NCBI RefSeq assembly: GCF_000427625.1
Contig: NZ_KE386569.1
Location: 4,259,279-4,323,278 of the forward strand
Reading direction: 5' to 3'
Origin: Methylobacter luteus IMV-B-3098
Lineage (GTDB): Bacteria > Pseudomonadota > Gammaproteobacteria > Methylococcales > Methylomonadaceae
Length of the DNA stretch: 64,000 nt
Positions 34,637 through 42,619 of this stretch are shown here, piece after piece (the first letter of the stretch is position 1; every line of letters begins with the position of its first letter). The notes below the pieces were generated by a model, which saw only the letters and a program-made list of their open reading frames with translations, ran no database searches and was not told the origin of the DNA. Both the position numbers and the translations under genes were made by a program.

Positions 34637-35854
34637 TTAAAAACGATAGGAAACCATCATGGTCAATAAATCCCAACGTTCAGGACCATTTCTCTGCATC
34701 AAGTCCGGATTGTCTACTGGTGATAGTAACGCTGTGCCCCAAACCGTATGATATTCTGTCGCCATAAGCCAATTACGTTGAAATTCCCAGCGAAGGCCGA
34801 CGGTAACATCACGGGTATAGAAATTATGCTTGGGTAAGCCGGTTATTTCCGCGTTACGCCTGCCGCCCCTATCGTTAACATCGGCTGTAAAATTCTCAAA
34901 GCGCAGAAGGGCCGACCAATTGGACTTAAAGCGGTACTGAGCCTGAACATAGAAGCTTTCGGAAGTGTTCTCCAATATGGCGCCACCCGGGGTAAAGCCT
35001 TGGCGTTTAGTGGTAATTCGCCCATATTCCCCGGTAAAGCTCCAGGCTTCCAGGTTCAACTGCGCTGAAGCGAGCGGATAAAAGGTTTTGGTATTTCCTG
35101 ATGATACATCAGGCGTGCTGGACTTGAAGTCCCGGTCAAGATCGACAGCACTGAACATCAGGCGGAAGCGTCCTTCCTGCCATTCATAGCCCATGCGGCC
35201 TATAAACATAGGGCGACCTTCCAATTTTCCGGGGATGCCTGCCAGGAATTCGGCCGCGCCTCCGGTATTGTCCTGCGGCTCGGCAATCAGAAACTCAGTG
35301 GTTAAAGCATGATCTCCAACACCGTAACGTCCGTATAAAATACCACCGTCAGAAGATATCATAGCTTGGCGCAAGGCCAATGAATCAAAGTAAACCGACT
35401 GCGGCAAAAGCACGGCGGGACGGGTCCAGACTACATCCCGCGCCTCGTTGTATAAACCGAACGGATTCTTGACGCGGCCTAATCGAATGCCTGCGGTTGC
35501 CCGATCTCCTACGGACAGGTGGTAGTCGAGGTTGGCGAAATCCAGACGAAAGCCCTCACGGTCTGAACCTCCGGTATTTCGGTAAAGCCCTTGCGCCGCA
35601 AGCAGGAGGTTGGGTTGAATATGTCCTGATAAATTGACCCCGATCTCAGTAAAGTCAAGACTTCCGTCACCTCGACTATTGCCGAAGAAGTTGTAGTCGG
35701 AAGTCAGCGTATAGCCTTGGCTCACAAAACCGTGAGCCTGCCAATCATCGATACCAAGATCCAATGCAGTCGTATATTGCGGATATGCAAACAATACTAT
35801 AAAAACGCCAATTAAGGCTTCGCGGCAACGCAAGGCTGAGCTTTGAATGTACAA
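34637..35854 (-). CDS. Outer-membrane beta-barrel (porin-like) protein
   Basis: A 405-residue predicted outer-membrane barrel. A signal peptide ends YPQYTTA, followed by alternating amphipathic strands (for example GIRLGRVKNPFGLYNEARD, typical of porin-like barrels with a K-N-P-F-G-L-Y-N turn) and a C-terminal phenylalanine in SYRF. It starts at a TTG at 35854: AGGAG lies seven bases before it and overlaps the stop of the upstream gene. An ATG at 35890 is possible but would overlap that gene by 26 bases. The family is not one I can name more closely. It is co-transcribed with a small PstS-like protein and a GGDEF-EAL sensor. Confidence 0.85.
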   Translation of the reverse strand: MYIQSSALRCREALIGVFIVLFAYPQYTTALDLGIDDWQAHGFVSQGYTLTSDYNFFGNSRGDGSLDFTEIGVNLSGHIQPNLLLAAQGLYRNTGGSDREGFRLDFANLDYHLSVGDRATAGIRLGRVKNPFGLYNEARDVVWTRPAVLLPQSVYFDSLALRQAMISSDGGILYGRYGVGDHALTTEFLIAEPQDNTGGAAEFLAGIPGKLEGRPMFIGRMGYEWQEGRFRLMFSAVDLDRDFKSSTPDVSSGNTKTFYPLASAQLNLEAWSFTGEYGRITTKRQGFTPGGAILENTSESFYVQAQYRFKSNWSALLRFENFTADVNDRGGRRNAEITGLPKHNFYTRDVTVGLRWEFQRNWLMATEYHTVWGTALLSPVDNPDLMQRNGPERWDLLTMMVSYRF

Positions 35855-35864
35855 GTATAGGCTC

Positions 35865-36317
35865 CTATTTTTCGATATAACCGATAGCACCGGGCGTCTC
35901 CTTAATGAGGGTCTCCATTTGTTTGAGAGAATCCACTGTCGCAGGGGGCGTTCCGGTTCCCGAATAAATCATGCGGTCCCAGGCGGAGCGTAGTTGATAT
36001 GGATAGACCCCTAATACCTCTTTAGAAAAGCGGACATGCAGCGGGTGCTGATCAGGCAACACAAAAACTCTGAGGGGAGAACCATCGCGCCATAGAGTTT
36101 GACGCCCAAAAAATATCTCACGTAATTCATCACGGGTGAATGGGGTGTCCTGCTTGTTCAGGCTGTAAGGGACAACTGTAGTCCCAGTCGCATAGACGGG
36201 TGTCGGCCAGGGTATGAGCACTGTCCCGATAACGCTCCATGCAGCCATGCATACCAACATATATAAAGTGTTTTGCCGTCGATATTTGAAGGCTGAAAAC
36301 AGTCGGATACGTAGCAT
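35865..36317 (-). CDS. Small PstS-like periplasmic substrate-binding-type protein
   Basis: A 150-residue exported protein with an N-terminal hydrophobic signal (MLVCMAAWSVIGTVLI region, cleavage near PVYA). The body matches the second lobe of phosphate-type periplasmic binding proteins: FTRDELREIFFGRQTLWRDGSPLRVFVLP, then RSAWDRMIYSGTG and the C-terminal PGAIGYIEK. The N-lobe of PstS is missing, so it is a half-size member unlikely to serve an ABC transporter; no permease gene is nearby. Such small forms may be ligand sensors. Start ATG at 36317 is the most economical; one at 36368 is also in frame. First gene of the operon with the barrel and GGDEF-EAL genes. Confidence 0.83.
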   Translation of the reverse strand: MLRIRLFSAFKYRRQNTLYMLVCMAAWSVIGTVLIPWPTPVYATGTTVVPYSLNKQDTPFTRDELREIFFGRQTLWRDGSPLRVFVLPDQHPLHVRFSKEVLGVYPYQLRSAWDRMIYSGTGTPPATVDSLKQMETLIKETPGAIGYIEK

Positions 36318-37186
36318 TTTAAATAGATAAGACGTACTCGAATTCCATTTGGACCGATGGAATTTCAAGTTGCTGACAGACTAGCTTAATCATTCGAGCC
36401 CTGTTAATTAGATAGATGGTTTTTCTTGGGGATTCTGGCAATATTAAGAGAATGAGCCAAGCCCCAGAGTAGCGTAAGCGACAGGAGGGCGATATTGTTT
36501 AATCTCACAGTGCACTAACTCAGTTTTGTGCGAATAATTTTTGCCCAAAAAACGTTCAAACGCCGCACAGCCTGTAAACGATGCAATGATTCGCCTGTTC
36601 ACATTGCCCCCCTGTCTGACGGGAGGTCAAGCGACTTACCGTGGATAGTGATTGAGTAGGGCATGACTGGATTCTTGTCTCTATATTCACTGCTTTACAG
36701 GATGAGTGAGCTTTTTACGCAAGCTCTTGGTTATGTAGTGTAATTTAAAAAGTATACTTTTTCTCTTAATTCTAGCTCAGCTTTTAATTTTGTCATTAAT
36801 GTTATGTGTAAACACGAGTCGCGTTAAGTAAGGCATTGTCAAAAAGACGACTTGTTCTCTCAATCGTGTCTTCAGATTGAACTCGGTAAATCATTATCTT
36901 TCTAATGAGCAACTTCCGGCTGTTAGTTTATAAGATCAGTTAATTCCCTCTTTATTCTGAAAGTGACCTCGTAAGGCTTTGGTTGGGCATAATTGAGCGA
37001 GCGTAAAATGCCCCGCGCCTGTTTTTTTGCAAAACCTCTATGTTTTGTCCATCTCAAGCCTTAAAACGTGCGGCTCCAGAGGCGAATTTATAAGCTCTGT
37101 CGGTCAATCAAAGGTTAAAAAGAGCGTTTTGATTCTATGTGAAATCATATAGAATTCCTGTATTCAATTATTTAGCGGAGAGTTTG
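36318..37186. other. Long AT-rich non-coding gap before def
   Basis: No gene is seen in these 870 bases. It holds a perfect 16-base palindrome, AAAAAGTATACTTTTT, at 36747-36762. It must contain the divergent promoters for the PstS-like operon and def. I looked for a c-di-GMP (GEMM-I) riboswitch, and no match to its conserved core was recognised on either strand. A weak -10-like CATATAGAAT lies near 37147-37156, upstream of def. Confidence 0.5.
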
Positions 37187-37693
37187 TTGAGTATTTTAAC
37201 TATCCTCGAGTTTCCGGATGAGCGGTTGCGCAAGAAAGCCGCCGTTGTCAAAACGGTCGATGATCAAATCAGAAAAATAATCGATGATATGCTTGAAACA
37301 ATGTATGAGTCACGTGGAGTAGGGCTGGCCGCGACTCAGGTGAACGTGCATCAGCGCATTGTCGTGATCGATGTCAGTGAAGAAAAAAATGAGCCGATGT
37401 TCCTCATTAATCCCGAAATCATTGAAAAGGACGGCGTAGAGGAGTCCGAAGAAGGCTGTCTTTCCGTGCCCGGCTTTTTTGAAAAAGTAAAACGGGCCGA
37501 GCATATCAGGGTAAGAGCTGTCAACAGAGACGGCCAGCCTTTTGAGTTTGAAGCCCGTGATTTGCTGGCCGTATGCGTGCAGCATGAACTGGATCATTTG
37601 GATGGCAAACTGTTTGTCGATTATATTTCGCCGTTAAAGCGGCAGCGTATCAAGAAAAAACTGGAAAAAATTCATAAGATGGAACACAGTTGA
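37187..37693 (+). CDS. def: Peptide deformylase
   Basis: A 168-residue metalloenzyme that removes the formyl group from nascent proteins. All three family motifs are intact: GVGLAATQV (motif I), EGCLSVPG (motif II, metal Cys) and QHELDHLDG (motif III with two metal histidines and the catalytic Glu). The TTG at 37187 gives the usual N-terminus ([14 protein letters not shown]) and a GCGGAG ribosome-binding site lies just upstream. A GTG at 37139 would add 16 non-conserved residues. First gene of the def-fmt-rsmB run. Confidence 0.97.
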   Translation: MSILTILEFPDERLRKKAAVVKTVDDQIRKIIDDMLETMYESRGVGLAATQVNVHQRIVVIDVSEEKNEPMFLINPEIIEKDGVEESEEGCLSVPGFFEKVKRAEHIRVRAVNRDGQPFEFEARDLLAVCVQHELDHLDGKLFVDYISPLKRQRIKKKLEKIHKMEHS

Positions 37694-37695
37694 TC

Positions 37696-38619
37696 ATGAA
37701 GATTATTTTTGCCGGCACGCCCGAGTTTGCCGTGCCCACCCTGCAGATGCTGCTGGACTCGGAGCATGAGGTTTGCGCCGCCTATACGCAGCCCGACCGT
37801 CCCGCCGGCAGAGGGCGTAAATTGCATCCAAGTCCTGTCAAGGAACTGGCCTTGAAAGCTGGCATGCCTGTTTTTCAGCCGGAGACACTGAAGACCGACG
37901 AGGATTTGCGGCAAATAGCCTCATTCAATGCCGATCTCATCGTGGTTGTGGCCTATGGCATGATTTTGACGCAGACTGTGCTGGATATGCCGAGCCTGGG
38001 GTGTGTCAATGTGCATGGCTCGCTCTTGCCGCGCTGGCGCGGAGCGGCGCCTATTCAGCGCGCCATTATGGCGGGCGATGAAAAAACCGGCGTGACTATC
38101 ATGCAGATGGTGCGAAAGCTCGATGCGGGCGATATGTTGCATAAGGAAGAGTGTGTGATCGGACCTGACGATACGGCCAGCGATTTGCACGACAAGCTGG
38201 CGCAGTTGGGCGCAATCGGACTGGCTAAAGTGCTGGAGCAGATAAAAGCCGGGACCGTGCACGCGGAAAAGCAGAATGAAGCGCTGGTGACTTATGCCGA
38301 AAAACTGGAAAAAAGCGAAGCGGTCCTGGACTGGACACAACCGGCCGAGCAACTGGCCAGAAAGGTGAGAGGCTTGAATGCGTGGCCTGTCGCGCAGACG
38401 CTTTATCAGGGCGAAGTATTACGCATCTGGCGGGCCGAGGCTATCAATGACGATGCCAATGCGGAGCCCGGCAGTGTGCGTTGCGTCAATAAAACTATGG
38501 ATGTCGCTACCGGTAAGGGCATGCTGCGGTTGCATGAAGTGCAATTGCCGGGGGGGAAACGCATGAGTATTCAGGCTTTTCTTAACGCTCATGACGTTGA
38601 TGCGCTGAAGTTAGGTTGA
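37696..38619 (+). CDS. fmt: Methionyl-tRNA formyltransferase
   Basis: A 307-residue enzyme that formylates initiator Met-tRNA using 10-formyl-tetrahydrofolate. The N-terminal IIFAGTPEFAVPTL, the folate-site block VNVHGSLLPRWRGAAPIQRAI, and the C-terminal tRNA-binding domain (RVWRAE-like LRIWRAEAI) are typical. The ATG at 37696 lies two bases after the def stop. A TTG at 37690 is in frame but inside def. It pairs functionally with def, which removes the group it adds. Confidence 0.98.
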   Translation: MKIIFAGTPEFAVPTLQMLLDSEHEVCAAYTQPDRPAGRGRKLHPSPVKELALKAGMPVFQPETLKTDEDLRQIASFNADLIVVVAYGMILTQTVLDMPSLGCVNVHGSLLPRWRGAAPIQRAIMAGDEKTGVTIMQMVRKLDAGDMLHKEECVIGPDDTASDLHDKLAQLGAIGLAKVLEQIKAGTVHAEKQNEALVTYAEKLEKSEAVLDWTQPAEQLARKVRGLNAWPVAQTLYQGEVLRIWRAEAINDDANAEPGSVRCVNKTMDVATGKGMLRLHEVQLPGGKRMSIQAFLNAHDVDALKLG

Positions 38620-38626
38620 ATTAATA

Positions 38627-39913
38627 GTGAATTCAAGATTGATCGCCGCCCGGGCTCTATCCCGGGTGTTGCAGGATGGGCAGTCTTTAACGGCGGCGCT
38701 GGACAATGTTATGCCAACCATTGAGTCCGTTAAGGACAGGGCATTTGTTCAGGCTCTCTGTTATGGTGTCTGCCGGTATTACCATCGACTGGATTTTATC
38801 TTAAGCCAATTGCTCGATAAACCGCTGAAGGATATCGATGTCAAGTGCCTGGCTTTAATCGGCTTGTATCAGCTCCAATTCATGAGAGTCAAGCCTCATG
38901 CCGCCGTATCCGAAACGGTTGCCGCCGCCCGTAAAAAGCCCTGGGCTAAGTCACTGATCAATGCGGTGCTCAGAAGCTATCTGCGAGAGCAGGACCGCAT
39001 CGAGCAGCAAGCCGATCAGGAACAATCGGCCGCCATCAGTCATCCTCATTGGCTTATTCAACAGATCCAACACGATTGGCCGCAACAGTCCTTGCAACTG
39101 TTTCTGGAAAACAATCATCAGCCGCCGATGGTCCTGCGCGTTAATTTGGCGCGAACCAGTCGCGAGCATTATCTGAATCTATTGACGGAACGTGACATCA
39201 GTGCGGTGCCGGTCGATTTCTGTATATCGGCACTGAGGCTCGATAGGCCGGTCCCGGTTGACTTGCTGCCCGGCTTCGAGCAGGGACTGGTTTCGGTACA
39301 GGATACAGCGGCGCAATTGGCGGCGCAATTGCTCGATGTTCAACCGGGACAGCGAGTGCTCGATGTGTGCGCGGCCCCGGGCGGCAAAACCGCGCATATT
39401 CTTGAAAGCCAACCGCAGCTGAAAGAATTGGTGGCTGTCGATATCGATGCGGCCCGTATGCAGCGCGTCAGTGAGAACCTACAGCGACTGACATTGACAG
39501 CCAGGCTATTGGTCGGTGATGCGGCAAACCCTGAAGCCTGGTGGGACGGCCAGACTTTTGAGCGGATTTTGTTGGATGCGCCGTGTTCGGCTTTGGGCGT
39601 TGTCCGCCGCCATCCTGACATTAAGTTATTGCGCAGAGCCGAGGATATTGCTCAGCTACAGTCATTGCAAAAAAATATTCTCGACGCCATCTGGCCGCTT
39701 TTAGCGCCTGACGGCATACTGCTCTATGCTACCTGTTCGGTTTTAAAACAGGAAAATGAGCAGCAGATTCAAGCTTTTTTGGCGGCGCATAGCGATGCGG
39801 CACAGTTGCCAATAGAGGCGAGCTGGGGCTCTGGCAGGGAGTTCGGACGGCAGATTTTTACCGGGGAATCTGCGATGGATGGCTTTTACTATGCCCGTAT
39901 CATTAAGCGATAA
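38627..39913 (+). CDS. rsmB: 16S rRNA (cytosine(967)-C(5))-methyltransferase RsmB
   Basis: A 428-residue rRNA methyltransferase. An N-terminal NusB-like RNA-binding domain (about residues 1-130) precedes the SAM domain with VLDVCAAPGGKTAHIL, LLDAPCSALGVVRRHPDIK and YATCSVLKQEN, which carries the catalytic cysteine in T-C-S. It starts at a GTG seven bases after fmt. Its 3' end overlaps the start of the DUF4390 gene. Confidence 0.97.
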   Translation: MNSRLIAARALSRVLQDGQSLTAALDNVMPTIESVKDRAFVQALCYGVCRYYHRLDFILSQLLDKPLKDIDVKCLALIGLYQLQFMRVKPHAAVSETVAAARKKPWAKSLINAVLRSYLREQDRIEQQADQEQSAAISHPHWLIQQIQHDWPQQSLQLFLENNHQPPMVLRVNLARTSREHYLNLLTERDISAVPVDFCISALRLDRPVPVDLLPGFEQGLVSVQDTAAQLAAQLLDVQPGQRVLDVCAAPGGKTAHILESQPQLKELVAVDIDAARMQRVSENLQRLTLTARLLVGDAANPEAWWDGQTFERILLDAPCSALGVVRRHPDIKLLRRAEDIAQLQSLQKNILDAIWPLLAPDGILLYATCSVLKQENEQQIQAFLAAHSDAAQLPIEASWGSGREFGRQIFTGESAMDGFYYARIIKR

Positions 39914-40475
39914 ACCTCAGTTGCTGACTATCTGCCTGCTTTGTGCGCTGGCATGGTTATGTCCTGTTTCTGTTTATGCTGATGAATTTGCAGTAAACAT
40001 CAAAAAGGCCGAGATGACCTTGCGGGGAAATAGCTATGTTTTATCGGCCGATATTGATTATCAGCTCAGCAATAGCGCGAAAGACGCGTTGCAAAATGGC
40101 ATTTCCTTATTCTGGACCGTGTACGTTAAAGTTCAGCAGCGCCGCGCTTATCTCTGGAACAAAAAGTTGCTTGATAAAGAGATACGTTACCGTATCCAGT
40201 ATCATGCCTTATTGAATATATACCGGGTCAGGAATGAAAGCAGCGGAGCGGTCGGCAATTTTTCCACACTGTCAGCGGCATTGCATACGATGTCGATGAT
40301 ACGCAATATGCCCATTATGGATAAGGCCGATATCGCTTCGGACGCGCATTATATAGCGGGCATAAAGGTCAGTTTTGACCGCGATGAGCTGCCTTTGCCG
40401 TTACGCCCGATCGCATATATTAATCCTCAATGGTATCTGTCCAGTGACTGGTATTTATGGTCCCTGAAAAAATAA
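39879..40475 (+). CDS. DUF4390 exported protein
   Basis: A 198-residue secreted protein of the DUF4390 family. The signal peptide covers about residues 13-35 (LLTICLLCALAWLCPVSVYA). The family body includes YVLSADIDYQLSNSAKDAL, GISLFWTVYVKV and RPIAYINPQWYLSSDWYLWSL. Function is unknown. The ATG at 39879, with GGGGA nine bases upstream, lies inside rsmB. An ATG at 39891 is the alternative. It overlaps ntrY by 19 bases. In betaproteobacteria and some gammaproteobacteria this gene also sits between rsmB and ntrY, which suggests a link to the sensor kinase or to envelope sensing. Confidence 0.92.
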   Translation: MAFTMPVSLSDKPQLLTICLLCALAWLCPVSVYADEFAVNIKKAEMTLRGNSYVLSADIDYQLSNSAKDALQNGISLFWTVYVKVQQRRAYLWNKKLLDKEIRYRIQYHALLNIYRVRNESSGAVGNFSTLSAALHTMSMIRNMPIMDKADIASDAHYIAGIKVSFDRDELPLPLRPIAYINPQWYLSSDWYLWSLKK

Positions 40476-42598
40476 AACCCCCCGTCAGCCTATCCGTTCT
40501 AGTCCTGTTCGGTCTCATTTTGCTTTCACTGCAGTTGATGAGTTCGGCGACCCAGGAGTCTTCGCAGTTGAGCGCGATGTATTCATGGCTGCTTTTGGTC
40601 AATGCCTTGGGGTCGGTTGTGCTGCTGGGACTGGTCGGGGCCAATATTTATTCATTAACCCGGCAATTAAAAAAGCGTGAAGCCGGATCAAGGTTAACCA
40701 CGCGCATGGTGTCGCTATTTGTGGTGCTGTCTTTAGTGCCAGCCGCCATCGTGTTTTATTTTTCCATGCAGTTTCTGCATCAGGGTATAGACAGCTGGTT
40801 CAATGTGGAAATCGATAAAGCCATGGAGGATTCGCTGGAACTGAGTCAGGCGTCACTGGATCAACGTATGCGCTGGCATTTAAGGCAAACGCAACAATTG
40901 ACTGACAGGCTGCAAGAGGCCTCGGAAAGTCTGGCTACTCTGGAAATGGAGAATCTGCGTGAGCTCTCGGAAGCGTCCGAGATGACGTTGTTTTCTCGCC
41001 AGGGCAGGATTATTGCATCGAGCAGCATTAATCCCGGCGATATCCTGCCGAGCCTGCCGGACGAGCATATTTGGCTGCAATTAAGACAGCATGCCGAGTA
41101 TGTGGATTTAGCACCAATGCGTGAAGATCAGCTAATGATCCGCGTTATTGTTACTGTTAAGGCAGAAGAGCCGCAATATTTACAGGCACTGTATCCTGTG
41201 CCGGTCAGGATCGCTGATTTGGCGGATTCGGTGGAATTTGCCTTTGTGCGTTATCAGGAGATGCACTTTTTAAGGGATTCACTAAAATTAAGCTTCTCTT
41301 TGGCATTGTCGCTCGTTTTATTAATGAGCTTGCTGGCAGCCATCTGGGTGGCCTTTATTAGTATCCGTAACATTATAGCGCCGGTAAAAGAGCTTGTTAA
41401 AGGTACGCAGGCAGTGGCTTCGGGGCATTATGACCAGCAGTTGCCGGTTATCGTGCAGGATGATCTGGGTTTTTTGGTGGAGTCATTCAATGAAATGACG
41501 CTTCGTATTGCCAGGGCTCGGGATGAAACCAGACTGGCCGGCCTTGAAGTCGAAAATCAACGGGCCTATCTGGAGACGATTCTGGCGAATTTAACGGCGG
41601 GCGTCATAAGTTTTGATGCGTTGTATAAGATTCGCACAGTCAATCAGGCCGCTTATAGGATTTTTCATATTCCAGTCAGTTACTTTATCGGGCAGACTTT
41701 ATCGGATATTGCCCATGGCTATGCCGAGCTTGCCGAGCCTTTAAAAGTCATTCAGCGCTTATTGGAACAAGCGGATGATATCTGGCAGCATCGGATTGCC
41801 TTTTTAGGTCAAAATGGCCGGCGCGAGCTATTGTGCCGGGGCACGCCCCTTTTTTCCCAGGAAGGTCGACGGGTAGGAGCGGTTGTGGTTTTCGATGATG
41901 TGACTGATTTGATGCAGGCGCAAAGGAACGCGGCCTGGGGCGAAGTGGCTAGACGCTTGGCTCATGAAATCAAGAATCCGTTAACGCCGATACAATTGTC
42001 GGCAGAGCGGTTGCAGCATAAACTGGCCGACAAGCTGGCCGCTACTGACGCGGATATTCTGCAGCGTTCTACACGAACTATCGTGCAGCAGGTTGAAGCA
42101 ATGAAGGAAATGGTGGATGATTTCTCTGAATATGCCAAGCCTTCCAAGAAGCAAACGGCAGATATTGATTTGCCTGGTCTAGTGCAGGAGGTGCTGGCGC
42201 TTTATGCGGTTCAGTCGGGTGTCAAGTTTAAAGTCGATTATGAGGCAGGTCTACTGATGATCAAGGGCGACCCTGTCAGCATCAGGCAGGTTCTGCATAA
42301 TCTGATAAAAAATGCGCTGGAAGCGATCGATGCAAAAGGCCAGATCGAAATAAACCTGAATCGATTGCGGAAGAACAATGGCAATTTTATCGAAATAGCG
42401 CTCTATGATGATGGCCCCGGTATCAAAGATGAACAGATTGAGAAGATTTTTGAACCCTATGTGACAACCAAGGCCAAAGGGACAGGTTTGGGTTTGGCTA
42501 TTGTCAAAAAAATAGTTGAAGAACATGGTGGGGCCATATGGGTTGACACCAGTCGTAAAGTGGGCGCTGGCTTTATAATCCAATTGCCTGCTATTTAA
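40457..42598 (+). CDS. ntrY: NtrY-like membrane sensor histidine kinase
   Basis: A 713-residue sensor kinase. Three to four transmembrane helices lie in the first 300 residues with a periplasmic stretch between them; HAMP (about residues 305-355, ISIRNIIAPVKEL), PAS, HisKA and HATPase domains follow. The phosphoacceptor histidine is in RRLAHEIKNPLTPIQLSAERL, the NtrY-type H-box. The N box is NLIKNALEAID, G1 is DDGPGI and G2 is GTGLGLAIVKKI. All appear functional. It forms a pair with the NtrX-like regulator 21 bases downstream. The signal is unknown; NtrY homologues respond to nitrogen or redox state. Confidence 0.95.
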   Translation: MVPEKIKPPVSLSVLVLFGLILLSLQLMSSATQESSQLSAMYSWLLLVNALGSVVLLGLVGANIYSLTRQLKKREAGSRLTTRMVSLFVVLSLVPAAIVFYFSMQFLHQGIDSWFNVEIDKAMEDSLELSQASLDQRMRWHLRQTQQLTDRLQEASESLATLEMENLRELSEASEMTLFSRQGRIIASSSINPGDILPSLPDEHIWLQLRQHAEYVDLAPMREDQLMIRVIVTVKAEEPQYLQALYPVPVRIADLADSVEFAFVRYQEMHFLRDSLKLSFSLALSLVLLMSLLAAIWVAFISIRNIIAPVKELVKGTQAVASGHYDQQLPVIVQDDLGFLVESFNEMTLRIARARDETRLAGLEVENQRAYLETILANLTAGVISFDALYKIRTVNQAAYRIFHIPVSYFIGQTLSDIAHGYAELAEPLKVIQRLLEQADDIWQHRIAFLGQNGRRELLCRGTPLFSQEGRRVGAVVVFDDVTDLMQAQRNAAWGEVARRLAHEIKNPLTPIQLSAERLQHKLADKLAATDADILQRSTRTIVQQVEAMKEMVDDFSEYAKPSKKQTADIDLPGLVQEVLALYAVQSGVKFKVDYEAGLLMIKGDPVSIRQVLHNLIKNALEAIDAKGQIEINLNRLRKNNGNFIEIALYDDGPGIKDEQIEKIFEPYVTTKAKGTGLGLAIVKKIVEEHGGAIWVDTSRKVGAGFIIQLPAI

Positions 42599-42619
42599 AT
42601 TTTTAAATGCCTCAACAAT

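Noticed and set aside
35865-36317. A phosphate ABC transporter binding protein
   Set aside because: It is half the PstS length and no permease or ATPase gene adjoins it, so a transport role is not supported.
36318-37186. Possible c-di-GMP riboswitch upstream of the PstS-like/GGDEF-EAL operon or def
   Set aside because: The conserved GEMM-I core with its two helices and GCAAA-type junction was not found on either strand.
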